A DNA stretch of 64,000 bases. It comes from Acetobacter sp. (GTDB lineage: Bacteria; Pseudomonadota; Alphaproteobacteria; Acetobacterales; Acetobacteraceae). The notes under the pieces are model-generated. The model worked only from the letters and a program-made list of their open reading frames with translations. It did no database searches and had not been told where the DNA came from. This document shows, piece after piece, positions 30,050 to 39,584 of the stretch. The first letter of the stretch is position 1; every line of letters begins with the position of its first letter. The DNA lies in contig NZ_JAKVME010000001.1 of the NCBI RefSeq assembly GCF_022483985.1, positions 2,232,001 through 2,296,000 of the forward strand, in the 5' to 3' direction. A program made the position numbers and the translations under genes.

Positions 30050-31165
30050 TCAGGGCAACGGCGCCGTATGATAGAGCGTCACACGTAGTCCGCCGTGCGG
30101 AACGGGTGCTGCTGTCGGCAGAAATGGCAGCGTCGTCGCATGGGCAAGCGCTGTTTCCGTCGTCACGATCCCAACCCGCCAGCCGGAAAAACGGCTCAAC
30201 AGTGTCTGGCCGAGCGCCCGGTAGAGAGGGATGAGGGCCTTTTTGTCTCCGATCCGGGTTCCGTAGGGTGGATTGACGATCACCAGACCCGGCGACCCCT
30301 CCGGAGGCTGAAGTTCACTGATTGTCGCCTGTTGCAGCGTCACATAATCGGCGACGCCCGCCTGCTCCAGATTGGCGCGGCTCATGGCGATGGCGCCTGC
30401 ATCCCGGTCACTGCCGTAAAATCTGACAGAGGGTGTGCGTTCACTTTTCACAGCCCGCATCTGCCCCCACGCCTCCGGATCGAAGGTCGCCAGTTCCTCG
30501 AAAGCGAAATGGCGTGAGCGTCCGGGATTCAGACGGGCCGCAATTTCGGCGGCTTCCAGCAGAAAGGTGCCTGAACCGCACATCGGGTCCACCACGGGTT
30601 CACTGCCGGTGTAGCCGCATTGCCGCAGAAAAAGGGACGCCATGGTTTCGCGGATGGGTGCCCGGTTGACCGCCGCCTTGTGCCCCCGCCGGTGGAGAAG
30701 AACGCCGGACGTATCGACACTGATGGTGCAGACATCCCGCTCAATCCGCGCCCGCACCAGAACGCCGCCTTCTTTGGCCTCCGGCGCTCCCAGCGTTTCG
30801 CGGATGGCACGGGTGATGCGTTCCACCGCAGCACCCTCGTGATAGATTTTCGAGGCCATGCAGTCCGCCTCGACATGAAAGGGGATGTCCGGACGCAACA
30901 CATCCGCCCACGGCACAAGGCGCGCGCGCTGATCGAGCTGCGCCAGATGCATCACACGAAAACTGTCGATCCGGGCCAGCACACGGCTTGCGCCGCGAAC
31001 CCACAGATTGGCGCGCCAGACCTCCGGCCAGCCGCCCAGAATCGTGACGCCACCGGGGACGGCGACGGGGCGTTTGAAGCCTTTAAGGCGCACCTCTTCA
31101 CACAGGACTGTCTCCAGTCCGGGAATCGTTGCCAGAAAGATCTCGAAGGGGTGCGGTCCAGTCAT
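30050..31165 (-). CDS. THUMP-domain class I RNA methyltransferase (RlmL-N-like)
   Basis: The product is 371 residues. The N-terminal part (FLATIPGLETVLCEEVRLKG to about residue 160) is a ferredoxin-like plus THUMP RNA-binding region. The C-terminal Rossmann domain has VDPMCGSGTFLLEAAEIA (SAM-binding) and the N6/N2-type catalytic motif IVNPPYGTRIGDK. Relatives such as RlmL and RlmK put N2-methyl groups on guanines of 23S rRNA, and some act on tRNA; the target here is inferred only. It stands alone, divergent from the HWE kinase gene. Confidence 0.88.
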   Translation of the reverse strand: MTGPHPFEIFLATIPGLETVLCEEVRLKGFKRPVAVPGGVTILGGWPEVWRANLWVRGASRVLARIDSFRVMHLAQLDQRARLVPWADVLRPDIPFHVEADCMASKIYHEGAAVERITRAIRETLGAPEAKEGGVLVRARIERDVCTISVDTSGVLLHRRGHKAAVNRAPIRETMASLFLRQCGYTGSEPVVDPMCGSGTFLLEAAEIAARLNPGRSRHFAFEELATFDPEAWGQMRAVKSERTPSVRFYGSDRDAGAIAMSRANLEQAGVADYVTLQQATISELQPPEGSPGLVIVNPPYGTRIGDKKALIPLYRALGQTLLSRFSGWRVGIVTTETALAHATTLPFLPTAAPVPHGGLRVTLYHTAPLP

Positions 31166-31402
31166 TGGACTTCCATGACAGGAAGCGGCTTTCCGGGCAA
31201 ACAGGGCTCGCCGGGAACGGTCGAAAAAGGTTTATAAATCGTTAATTAAAGAGACATCTCGCCGGAAACGCCTCTATCTGATTCATTCTTTTGACAAAAA
31301 AGTCCGACAGGTGTTTCATAAGATATCTTTTTTATAAAGAAATGCATTCTGGTCCTGCACTGAGACAGCGTGTGCAGCCTTTCCTGATGATCCGGAACTG
31401 CC

Positions 31403-32776
31403 ATGAACATCATCGCCGCTGTCACCACACCTTCAATGCACGCCACTCTGGATCTGCTGCCGGACCTGATCTGCGTGGTCAGTCCGGAGCGACGGGGCGA
31501 TTATTTCAACAAGGCCTGGCGGACCCATGCCAACGGGTCCAGTGACGATTTTGCCTCGGATTCCTGGGTCAACTGGATCATTCCGGAAGATCAGGAGAAG
31601 ATCGAACAGGCTCTGCGCCTGTCTCTGGAAACTGGCGAACAGCAGGTGACGGAATGCCGTCTGACCGGGTGCGTCTTCCACAGTCCGGACTGCCGTGGTC
31701 GATGGTTTCTGTTCCGGGCCGTGCCCCACAGGGATGGCAATGGCACGCTTCAGTTCTGGTTCCATATCCTGACTGACGTCCATGAGCAGAAAACGCGGGA
31801 ACAGGAAACCAGACACACTGCCCATTTGCGTATGGCCATGCTCAATGTGAGTTCAGACTGCATCAAGGTGATCAATACCGACGGCACGCTGGCTCATATG
31901 AATGAAGCCGGCTGCACGGCGCTGAGCGTCAATCCCAATTCGGGTTTCGGCATGAAATGGCTGCCGCTGCTTCCCGAGGCCGCCTGGGAGCCGGGTGAGA
32001 AGGCGCTGAATGAAGTCCGTAACGGCGTAGAAGCCCGCTTTGGAGGCCTCAGTAAGATACCGGGACAGCCACCGCGCTATTGGGATAATATCCTGACGCC
32101 CCTCTTCAATATAAGCGGCAGTGTAGAAGCCATTCTCTGCGTGTCCCGCGATGTGTCGACAGTAAAGGAAAACGAGGAGCGGATCGGCCTGCTTCTGCGG
32201 GAGGTCACGCACCGCTCGCGCAACATGCTGACTGTCGTTCGGGCCATGCTCAGACGGACGGTCCCGGACCCGCGTGAACCGTTTGTGACAGCCCTCGATC
32301 AACGCATCAATGCCATTGCCCGCGGTCTGGACCTGCTGGTGCGGGAGCAATGGACCGGTGCGCGCATTGAAGATATCGTGACAGCGCACACTGCCGCGCA
32401 CGGCGCGATATGCCCCACCCGGCTTCGCATTGATGGCGATTCCCATATCCGTCTGCGGACGGAGGCGGTGGAAAAAATCGGCCTCGCCATTCATGAGCTG
32501 ATGACAAATGCTGTTCTGCACGGCGCTTTTTCCAATGACACCGGCACGGTAATGATCAACTGGCGTATTGAGGGAGAGGGCGATGACGCCCTGTTCCGAC
32601 TGCGATGGAAAGAGCGGGGCGGCCCGCCACTCACCGAACCGCCTTCAAAGGGTTTCGGCACGGCGGTCATCGAGCGCAACCCACGCGGAATAGAGGACGC
32701 GCATGTGATCTACCTTCATGAAACAGAAGGCGTATCATGGGAGTTCACCGCTCCTGTACGGCGCGTGCTGACCTGA
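31403..32776 (+). CDS. HWE-family PAS sensor histidine kinase
   Basis: The product is 457 residues, with no membrane helix, so it is a cytoplasmic sensor. Two PAS-like domains cover about residues 12-130 (DLICVVSPERRGDYFNKAWR) and 145-270 (SSDCIKVINTDGTLAHMNEA). The kinase core starts LLREVTHRSRNMLTVVRAML, where His is the phosphorylation site, and has KIGLAIHELMTNAVLHGAFS as the N box and a GFGTAVIERN-type G box near the end. HWE kinases are typical of alphaproteobacteria and often feed the general stress response. No response regulator is adjacent. Confidence 0.9.
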   Translation: MNIIAAVTTPSMHATLDLLPDLICVVSPERRGDYFNKAWRTHANGSSDDFASDSWVNWIIPEDQEKIEQALRLSLETGEQQVTECRLTGCVFHSPDCRGRWFLFRAVPHRDGNGTLQFWFHILTDVHEQKTREQETRHTAHLRMAMLNVSSDCIKVINTDGTLAHMNEAGCTALSVNPNSGFGMKWLPLLPEAAWEPGEKALNEVRNGVEARFGGLSKIPGQPPRYWDNILTPLFNISGSVEAILCVSRDVSTVKENEERIGLLLREVTHRSRNMLTVVRAMLRRTVPDPREPFVTALDQRINAIARGLDLLVREQWTGARIEDIVTAHTAAHGAICPTRLRIDGDSHIRLRTEAVEKIGLAIHELMTNAVLHGAFSNDTGTVMINWRIEGEGDDALFRLRWKERGGPPLTEPPSKGFGTAVIERNPRGIEDAHVIYLHETEGVSWEFTAPVRRVLT

Positions 32777-33016
32777 CCGGCCCGCCTTCAGCGATCAGCC
32801 CACGAAACCCCGTTTCTTCGTAAGCAGGCTTCTGCCCCAACAGACCGGCATTTGAATATCCGGGCTGCCCTCCAGCGAAAACCCCTTAACTCTTTCATTC
32901 CCCTCATCTCTCTATCATGCCGTGACGAGAGAGCCCCTTACGCTAGCAGCGCAGCCATCTTGGAGAGACGCCTCTCTCTCCCTATACTCTGCCCCCCAAC
33001 AAACAGGAGCATCCTT

Positions 33017-33679
33017 GTGTTCGAAGGAAGTCTGGCCTCGCCGAGCGGCCGTCGCAAAGCCTGGATGGACAGCCTGTTCGTGGACCATGCGGTTTTCAGG
33101 CTTGTCTGGACCAATTTTCATGCGGTCGTGCCGGGCAAGGTCTATCGCTGCAACCATCCGACACCCGCCCGTCTGGCCGCTGCGAAGCGTCGCTTCCACC
33201 TGAAAACGCTGGTCAATCTGCGTGGACACCGGAAGTGCGGATCAGACGCCCTCTCCCGCAATGCGGCGAAGCAACAGGGGCTGATCCATGTGGATATGGC
33301 GTTTGAAAGCCGGGGCGCGCCGCACCGCGATCGCATCCTGCGCTTTGAGTCGCTCTATCGCTCGCTTGAATTCCCGATGCTGATGCACTGCAAGTCCGGC
33401 GCGGACCGTGCGGGCCTCGCCTCCGGTCTTGTCGTGATGTTCGAGGGCGGCACAACCGATGAGGCGCTCCGTCAGCTTTCATGGCGTTTCGGACATTTCA
33501 ACCGCTCCCGCACCGGGATTCTGGACGCCTTCTTCTGGCGGTATCGCATCGAGGCCGAAGGCAGTATCCCGTTTCTGGAATGGGTCGAGCATCATTACGA
33601 CGAAGCTGCCCTCAAGCGCGATTTCGTTGCGGGCAGGCTGGCGTCATTCATTACCGACAAGGTGCTGCGGCGTGAGTAA
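33017..33679 (+). CDS. Cys-based (dual-specificity/tyrosine) phosphatase
   Basis: The product is 220 residues. The P-loop MLMHCKSGADRAGLASGLVV near residue 118 fits the C-x5-R phosphatase signature, and TLVNLRGHRKC is the conserved upstream segment of the DSP/PTP fold. GTG at 33017 is chosen because AGGAG lies seven bases before it; the open frame upstream is longer but has no such site. Bacterial members dephosphorylate proteins, lipids or inositol phosphates; the substrate is unknown. Basic and aromatic C-terminal helices follow the active site. Confidence 0.82.
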   Translation: MFEGSLASPSGRRKAWMDSLFVDHAVFRLVWTNFHAVVPGKVYRCNHPTPARLAAAKRRFHLKTLVNLRGHRKCGSDALSRNAAKQQGLIHVDMAFESRGAPHRDRILRFESLYRSLEFPMLMHCKSGADRAGLASGLVVMFEGGTTDEALRQLSWRFGHFNRSRTGILDAFFWRYRIEAEGSIPFLEWVEHHYDEAALKRDFVAGRLASFITDKVLRRE

Positions 33680-33770
33680 TACCAGCGACGCTACGGGTTA
33701 CCCTCCTCCCGGTTCACGGCTCCCGGAAAGGGGTAGGCCTCCCATCCCGATGTACTGATGTCAAAAAACG

Positions 33771-33817
33771 GGCCGTTGGCGGGATACGGGGCAGGCCCCG
33801 GAAATCTCCCCGACAAA
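33771..33817. repeat. Dispersed intergenic repeat, copy 1
   Basis: The block GTTGGCGGGATACGGGGCAG followed by GCCCCGGAAATCTCCCCGAC closely resembles the block at 62533-62578 (CTTTGGCGGGGTTCGGGGCA, GCGCCCCGTCAATCTCCTCG). It lies between the phosphatase and the ABC-F gene and forms a GGGGC/GCCCC hairpin. Confidence 0.65.
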
Positions 33818-33852
33818 ACCATCCGGCGCACTTCAGTCGGTATAAGCCCCGT

Positions 33853-35475
33853 TCACGCGTGCAGACCGGGCGCTTCCCTGCCGGTACGAGCCACATACTC
33901 CGAATAACCACCGTCATAGCGATGGATGCCTTCCGGCGTCAGTTCCAGCACACGGTTGGACAGGGCGGCGAGAAAGTGCCGGTCATGCGAGACGAACAGC
34001 ATGGTGCCCTCGTATTTCGACAGGGCGTTGATCAGCATTTCCTTGGTGCCGATGTCGAGATGGTTGGTCGGTTCGTCGAGCACGAGGAAGTTCGGCGGAT
34101 CGAACAGCATCAGCGCCAGCACCAGACGCGCTTTCTCGCCACCTGACAGAACGCGGCAGGGTTTGTCGATATCGTCGCCCGAGAAGCCGAAACCTCCCGC
34201 CAGCGCCCGCAGGGCGCCCTGATTGGCGAGGGGGAAGTTGTCTTCAAGCGTCTCGAAGATCGTGCGGTCACCGTCCAGCAGATCCATGGCGTGCTGGGCG
34301 AAATACCCCATCTTCACGCTGCCGCCGAGCGTGACCGTTCCGGCGTCCGGTTCCGTCGTGCCGGTGACGAGCTTCAGCAGTGTGGACTTGCCCGCGCCGT
34401 TCACACCGAGAACACAGCACCGCTCCTGACGGCGGATCATCAGGTCGAGCCCTTCATAGATCACCTTGCTGCCGTATTTCTTGTCCACACCCTTCAGCGT
34501 CACGACCACATCGCCGGAACGCGGCGCGGGTGGAAACTCGAAAGACAGAGTCTGGCGACGCTTCGGTGGTTCCACACGGTCGATCTTGTCCAGTTTCTTC
34601 ACACGGCTCTGAACCTGCGCCGCATGGGAAGCACGGGCCTTGAACCGGTCAATGAAGGCAATTTCCTTGGCAAGCATGGCCTGCTGACGCTCGAACTGGG
34701 CCTGCTGCTGCTTTTCGTTCTGGGCGCGCTGCTGTTCGTAGAATTCGTAGTCACCCGAGAAGCTGGTGAGATTCCCACCGTCGATCTCGATGACCTTGTT
34801 GATGATGCGGTTCATGAAAGCGCGATCATGCGATGTCATGAGCAATGCGCCATCGTAGTTCGCAAGAAACTGTTCGAGCCAGATCAGACTTTCGAGGTCG
34901 AGATGGTTGCTCGGTTCGTCGAGCAGCATGGCGTCCGGACGCATGAGCAGGATGCGCGCCAGAGCAACACGCATTTTCCAGCCGCCTGACAGCTTGCCGA
35001 CATCGCCGTCCATCATTTCCTGACTGAACCCGAGGCCATCCAGTACCTCACGCGCCTTTCCGTCCAGCGCGTAGCCGCCCAGTTCCTCAAAGCGTGCCTG
35101 CACTTCCCCGAAGCGCTCCAGAATGGCGTCCATCTGATCCATCTGCTCGGGGTCGGCCAGTGCCGCCTCAAGTCTGGACAGTTCCGCCGCGACCGTGGAG
35201 ACCTCACCCACGCCGTCCATGACTTCGGCGACGGCGCTCCGACCTTCCATCTCGCCAACGTCCTGACTGAAAAACCCGATGGTCAGCCCCTTGTCGGTGA
35301 CGACATTGCCTTCATCGGGCTCTTCCTGCTTGGTGATGAGTCGGAAGAGGGTCGTCTTGCCCGCACCATTCGGGCCGACGAGACCAATCTTTTCACCCTT
35401 CTGGAGGGAAGCTGACGCCTCGATGAAGATGACACGCTTGCCGTTGTGCTTGCTGATATTGTCGAGACGGATCAT
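33853..35475 (-). CDS. ABC-F family ATPase
   Basis: This 540-residue soluble protein has two ABC modules and no membrane segment. Walker A motifs are GLVGPNGAGKTTLF near residue 33 and VLGVNGAGKSTLLKL near 343; signatures are LSGGWKMRVALARILL and LSGGEKARLVLALML; Walker B stretches are AMLLDEPSNHLDLES and FLVLDEPTNHLDIGT. The linker between modules is rich in Gln and Arg. ABC-F proteins act on the ribosome E site in translation control or antibiotic protection; this one resembles the housekeeping YbiT/EttA-like groups. An inverted start region and upstream gap suggest a single-gene unit. Confidence 0.92.
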   Translation of the reverse strand: MIRLDNISKHNGKRVIFIEASASLQKGEKIGLVGPNGAGKTTLFRLITKQEEPDEGNVVTDKGLTIGFFSQDVGEMEGRSAVAEVMDGVGEVSTVAAELSRLEAALADPEQMDQMDAILERFGEVQARFEELGGYALDGKAREVLDGLGFSQEMMDGDVGKLSGGWKMRVALARILLMRPDAMLLDEPSNHLDLESLIWLEQFLANYDGALLMTSHDRAFMNRIINKVIEIDGGNLTSFSGDYEFYEQQRAQNEKQQQAQFERQQAMLAKEIAFIDRFKARASHAAQVQSRVKKLDKIDRVEPPKRRQTLSFEFPPAPRSGDVVVTLKGVDKKYGSKVIYEGLDLMIRRQERCCVLGVNGAGKSTLLKLVTGTTEPDAGTVTLGGSVKMGYFAQHAMDLLDGDRTIFETLEDNFPLANQGALRALAGGFGFSGDDIDKPCRVLSGGEKARLVLALMLFDPPNFLVLDEPTNHLDIGTKEMLINALSKYEGTMLFVSHDRHFLAALSNRVLELTPEGIHRYDGGYSEYVARTGREAPGLHA

Positions 35476-36052
35476 GGGGGCCGGGGGTCCTCGGGCGGGC
35501 TGATGGAAGCCGCCGGGGTACTATCAACTGCCTTCCGGCGCAAACAGACGCGCTCACTGGGCAGCCCATTCGCCTCAGCCGCTGGCAAACCGGTCACCAC
35601 TCGCAGTCCGCTGGCTCCGTGGCTGCGCCCATATGATTGCCCCCCGTGACTGGCCCCGTGGTTGGTAAAGAATGGTATAGCGGCAATCCCCTGCCGGGTG
35701 ACGCTTTCGGCCGTTAGGATGGTGCCTCTTTTGTTCGTTCCTGCTCGCCCAGAAACGAAGTGGCATTTGTTACGCCGGACAGACATCAGAAGTTAACCCA
35801 GCCCTCCAAACACATTCATGCAATGAACAACGCTCTGATTACAGAGGCATCGCCTCCCTTTCATTGCGGAGTAAGAGCAAAAACGAACAATACATGTTCA
35901 AATACTTGCTTCATTTTATCTTCATGTGTGATTTCAATAGATTATAAAATTATAAACTTTGCTCTCACATACTATCGCGTGTAGACGTTCTGACAGACTA
36001 TGCGTCAGAAGCCTGCGCACATGTCGTCCGGAACAGCATTTGAGTGTTGCTT
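35476..36052. other. 577-base AT-rich intergenic region upstream of glf
   Basis: No protein-like frame is supported here. The last 200 bases (about 35860-36000) are strikingly AT-rich for this genome, with runs such as GATTATAAAATTATAAACTT. This is either a strong promoter region for glf or a mark of acquired DNA. I looked for small-RNA motifs (signal recognition particle RNA, tmRNA, RNase P) and saw none. Confidence 0.5.
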
Positions 36053-37201
36053 ATGAGAGTCTGTATTGTTGGAGCGGGGTTCAGCGGCGCCATTATTGCC
36101 AGGCATCTGGCGCAGAAAGGCCATGAGGTCGTTCTGCTGGATGAGCGTCCTCACGCTGGCGGTAACTGCCATACCGAACGCGATGCGGCGACCGGCATCA
36201 TGGTGCACCGCTACGGGCCACATATCTTCCATACAGCCGACCAGCGGGCATGGGATTACATCAACCAGTTCGGAACGTTCCGTCCGTATGTGAACCGGGT
36301 CAAGGCGATTTCTCAGGGCAGGGTCTATACGCTTCCCGTCAATCTGCTGACCATCAACCAGTTTTTCGGTGAGACTCTCAGCCCGAAAGAGGCACGGACC
36401 TTTATCGAGTCAAAAGCGGATAAATCCATCAAGAATCCGCAGAATTTCGAAGAACAGGCGCTGTCCATGATCGGGCCTGATCTGTATCGGGCCTTTTTCC
36501 ACGGCTATACCTGCAAGCAGTGGGGCATGGAGCCCACGGAACTGCCCGCATCCATTCTGAAGCGCCTCCCGCTTCGCTTCAATTACGACGACAATTACTT
36601 CAACCATCCATATCAGGGCATGCCCGAGGATGGTTACACGGCCATCATCGAAAACATCCTCAGACATGATCGCATTGAGGTCCGGCTGGGCACCTCCTTT
36701 GAGGCAGTAGCCGAAGAGTTCGACCATGTTTTCTACACAGGACCGATTGACCGTTATTTCGGCTTCAGGCTCGGACGACTGGGCTACCGGACGCTGGATT
36801 TCGAACGGATCGAGGATGAGGGCGATTATCAGGGCACGGCCGTCATCAATTACTGTGACCAGTCAGTTCCCTTCACACGCATTTCCGAACACAAGCATTT
36901 CGCGCCGTGGGAAGCTGACACATTCTCGCGCACGGTCTGTTTCAGGGAATACAGCCGACTGGCAGGGGAGCGGGACATTCCCTACTACCCCATCCGTCAG
37001 GTCCATGAAAAACGCATGCTTGAAAGCTATATCGATCTGGCCAGAACGGAGAAGAAGATTTCCTTCCTCGGACGTCTGGGAACCTACAGATATCTTGATA
37101 TGGACGTGACCATCTCCGAGGCTCTGGCGGCCTGCGACCGGATCGACCAGATTGTCGCCTCCGGGGACGCCATCCCGGTTTTCTTTGTCGATCCGACCTG
37201 A
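36053..37201 (+). CDS. glf: UDP-galactopyranose mutase
   Basis: Glf interconverts UDP-galactopyranose and UDP-galactofuranose, giving galactofuranose for surface glycans. The product is 382 residues. FAD-binding VCIVGAGFSGAIIARHLAQK opens the protein, followed by HAGGNCHTERDAATGIMVHR and YGPHIFHTADQRAWDYINQF; YTCKQWGMEPTELPASILKR and FTRISEHKHFAPW carry conserved active-site residues. The ATG at 36053 is preferred over the GTG three codons upstream. No galactofuranosyltransferase is next to it, so its product must be used by enzymes encoded elsewhere, possibly the left-end glycosyltransferases. Confidence 0.95.
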   Translation: MRVCIVGAGFSGAIIARHLAQKGHEVVLLDERPHAGGNCHTERDAATGIMVHRYGPHIFHTADQRAWDYINQFGTFRPYVNRVKAISQGRVYTLPVNLLTINQFFGETLSPKEARTFIESKADKSIKNPQNFEEQALSMIGPDLYRAFFHGYTCKQWGMEPTELPASILKRLPLRFNYDDNYFNHPYQGMPEDGYTAIIENILRHDRIEVRLGTSFEAVAEEFDHVFYTGPIDRYFGFRLGRLGYRTLDFERIEDEGDYQGTAVINYCDQSVPFTRISEHKHFAPWEADTFSRTVCFREYSRLAGERDIPYYPIRQVHEKRMLESYIDLARTEKKISFLGRLGTYRYLDMDVTISEALAACDRIDQIVASGDAIPVFFVDPT

Positions 37202-37215
37202 CCGACAGGGAACAA

Positions 37216-37241
37216 GGTTCCGGGACAGCACTCCCGGAACC
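37216..37241. terminator. Hairpin after glf
   Basis: A perfect 10-bp stem, GGTTCCGGGA at 37216-37225 with TCCCGGAACC at 37232-37241. It lies between convergent genes; only a short pyrimidine stretch follows, so termination is plausible rather than certain. Confidence 0.6.
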
Positions 37242-37259
37242 CTTCTGAAAATTCACCTG

Positions 37260-37287
37260 ATATAAGAGACTGAATATAAGAGACTGA
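37260..37287. repeat. Tandem 14-bp direct repeat
   Basis: ATATAAGAGACTGA occurs twice without a gap (37260-37273 and 37274-37287), just downstream of the glf hairpin. Confidence 0.8.
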
Positions 37288-37308
37288 CAACCAATCCGGG
37301 CTTTCGCC

Positions 37309-38625
37309 TTACGAACTGACGTGCGTCCCCGGATGCAGGACAGCCTCTTCATGATGGTGCCCCTGTTCATGCCGCTCAGGCATGGCGCCCGGGCCTCCGA
37401 TCATGTGACCGATTGGCGTCAGGGAATCGACGTGGTCGCAGATGATCTTGAACACGGCCAGCATCGGCACGGAGAGAAACGCACCGGTAATGCCCCACAT
37501 CCAGTCCCAGAACAGCAGGGACGCCATCACGAGCACCGGGTTCAATGTGAAGCGCCGCGCCAGCAGCATGGGCGTGATGGTCTCTCCCTCCAGCAGATGG
37601 ATACAGAGATAGACCGCCGGGGGCAGAAGCGCCTGCACGACCGTTGAAAACGTCAGCAACCCCACGCAGAAATAGATCACGATGCCCGTGCAGGGGCCGA
37701 TGATCGGAATATAGTTCAGAGCGAACGCCACGACTCCCCACAGCAGGGGGGTCGGCATGCCCAGCATCCAGCACTGGACCGTGTTGGCGACCCCCACGAA
37801 CACATTCATCATCGTGATGGTGGCCAGATAGAGCGAGATATTCCGCTCGATATGGGACGAAATCTGCACGGCCCGCCGCTTGTCGTTGAAGGTCGGCATG
37901 ATCTCGACAAAGCGCCGCAGCAGGCTGTCGCCCTGCGCGAGCAGAAAGAACAGCATGATGAAGAAAGTGAAAAGCTGCCCCATGAACGCCTGGGTGCCGA
38001 GCAGAAGCGATGAGCCGAGCGGCACGATGCCGGACGCGACACCCGGCGCATGCGGATCGCTCGGCACTCCTAGAAGCTTCTGTATTCTCAGCCCCGTGCT
38101 TTCCAGAAAGTGGATGGGGTCATTCAGGATGGCCAGATGCGACTGAACGAGCGTGATTTCCTGCGGCAACTGGGAAAGCCATCCGGCCGCCGGAACCGAA
38201 ACAGCCATTCCGACCGCAGCAAACCCTCCGAACATGCTGCCGATCAGCAGAAACGCGATGATGGGGCGCGGGAGTTTCACCCAATGTGAGATGACGCGCA
38301 TCGGCGTCACCAGCATCAGGTTCGTCACCACGGCCATGACCATCGGAAGCACGATCGAGGCGGCAAGTTTCAGGGTATACAGCATCGCCAGAACGGTCAG
38401 GATGATCAGGCAGACCTGATTGACGCTCAGCCGGGCCCGCCGCACGGCCTCATGCATGCGGGCCTGCTGCGCGCGTTCCGCGGCGGCTTCCTCTGCCGGT
38501 CCACTTGCCAGAACGGATGGAGGGAGAGCCGAACGCCTTGCGCCGCTATCAGGAGCGGCAGATGCACCGGCACCTGTTGCCGGTGACGTCCCTGAAGAAA
38601 CGGACTCATCGATATCGTGCGGCAT
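37309..38625 (-). CDS. AI-2E family transporter (PerM/TqsA-like)
   Basis: This 438-residue membrane protein has a hydrophilic N-terminal tail of about 75 residues rich in Ala, Ser and Pro, then seven to eight helices in the AI-2E/UPF0118 layout, with SLNRLCLIILTVLAMLYTLK-type first helix, a periplasmic segment (QLPQEITLVQSHL) and the conserved NYIPIIGPCTGIVIY and LEGETITPMLLARRFTLNPV regions. The His-rich C-terminus (HEQGHHHEEAVLHPGTH) is unusual and might bind metal. Members export autoinducer-2 or act as Na+/H+ antiporters; the substrate is unknown. ATG at 38625 has GAGGGAG upstream. Confidence 0.87.
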   Translation of the reverse strand: MPHDIDESVSSGTSPATGAGASAAPDSGARRSALPPSVLASGPAEEAAAERAQQARMHEAVRRARLSVNQVCLIILTVLAMLYTLKLAASIVLPMVMAVVTNLMLVTPMRVISHWVKLPRPIIAFLLIGSMFGGFAAVGMAVSVPAAGWLSQLPQEITLVQSHLAILNDPIHFLESTGLRIQKLLGVPSDPHAPGVASGIVPLGSSLLLGTQAFMGQLFTFFIMLFFLLAQGDSLLRRFVEIMPTFNDKRRAVQISSHIERNISLYLATITMMNVFVGVANTVQCWMLGMPTPLLWGVVAFALNYIPIIGPCTGIVIYFCVGLLTFSTVVQALLPPAVYLCIHLLEGETITPMLLARRFTLNPVLVMASLLFWDWMWGITGAFLSVPMLAVFKIICDHVDSLTPIGHMIGGPGAMPERHEQGHHHEEAVLHPGTHVSS

Positions 38626-38826
38626 ACCCCGGACTCCCTCTGCCTTCAGCGGCGTGTCTTTTACCACTGCGTATCCGGAACGGTGGGAGACAGGTCTTCG
38701 ATTCTGACCCTGCTACAGACTGTGGAAGACGAGTCCCTGTCAATTCCCTATCGTCCGAGAATTGCTTTGCCGACAGTCCAGCCATACGGACATCTCCCCG
38801 TGCTTCGCATGGGAAGGGATGTCTGC

Positions 38827-39432
38827 TCAGACCAGCCCGTGAGAGCGGATCATGGCGAAGGCCGCGAGTGTCACCATACAGGTGATTTCATTGTCACGGA
38901 CCATCCGCTCGAATTCCGCGAGAGCAACGGTGTGACAGGTGATGTCCTGCTCTGTCTCCTCAAGCGCGTTTTCTCCCGGCGTCAGATCGGTCGCGAGATA
39001 GACATGACCGCGCTGGGTAGAATAACCCGCCCCCTGATAGACGACGCCGACATGCTGCATCCGCGCGGCGGACAGGCCGGTTTCCTCCCGAAGCTCACCT
39101 GCTGCGACAAGCTCGGGGTCTGCATCGGGTTTCGTCTCCCACATGCCCATGGGAAACTCCCACATGCGGCGCTGCACGGGATAGCGGAACTGCTGGATGA
39201 GCGTCACGGTCCGTTCGCCGCCCTCACCGCCCACAGGCATGATGACGACGAAGTCGCCCCGCTCGACAATTCCGTAGAGACCGTCCTTCCCATTTGGACG
39301 ACGGATGATATCCTCCCGCACCCGTGTCCAGGGATTTTCATAGGCGATGCGAGAGGAAAGCGTGATATATCCTCCGTCATCGGGGGTATCTGTAGGCAAA
39401 CCGATACTGTCTGCTGATGGTTTCGTCGTCAT
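38827..39432 (-). CDS. NUDIX hydrolase, ADP-ribose pyrophosphatase-like
   Basis: This 201-residue enzyme hydrolyses a nucleoside diphosphate linked to another group. The region YENPWTRVREDIIRRPNGKD and FVVIMPVGGEGG precede QQFRYPVQRRMWEFPMG, as in ADP-ribose pyrophosphatases. The NUDIX box region reads LVAAGELREETGL: the catalytic Glu pair is kept, but the usual Arg of the REL part is Gly. ADP-ribose is the best guess for substrate. It is divergent from the MFS gene. Confidence 0.87.
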   Translation of the reverse strand: MTTKPSADSIGLPTDTPDDGGYITLSSRIAYENPWTRVREDIIRRPNGKDGLYGIVERGDFVVIMPVGGEGGERTVTLIQQFRYPVQRRMWEFPMGMWETKPDADPELVAAGELREETGLSAARMQHVGVVYQGAGYSTQRGHVYLATDLTPGENALEETEQDITCHTVALAEFERMVRDNEITCMVTLAAFAMIRSHGLV

Positions 39433-39584
39433 AACGGATTACCTCCCCACGTGATGGGCGTTCGTATCAAGGCATCTGAAACATCGCTGTCTCCGAAGCG
39501 TTGCAGGCTAGACCGCCCGCACGCATGCAGAAACCCCTGCTCCTACCCCCTGCCCCTGAAACGATCACTGCCACCGGATGCTGC

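Noticed and set aside
35640..35790. Small RNA candidate (SRP or 6S-like)
   Set aside because: No conserved SRP loop or 6S bubble could be read; only GC-rich unstructured sequence.
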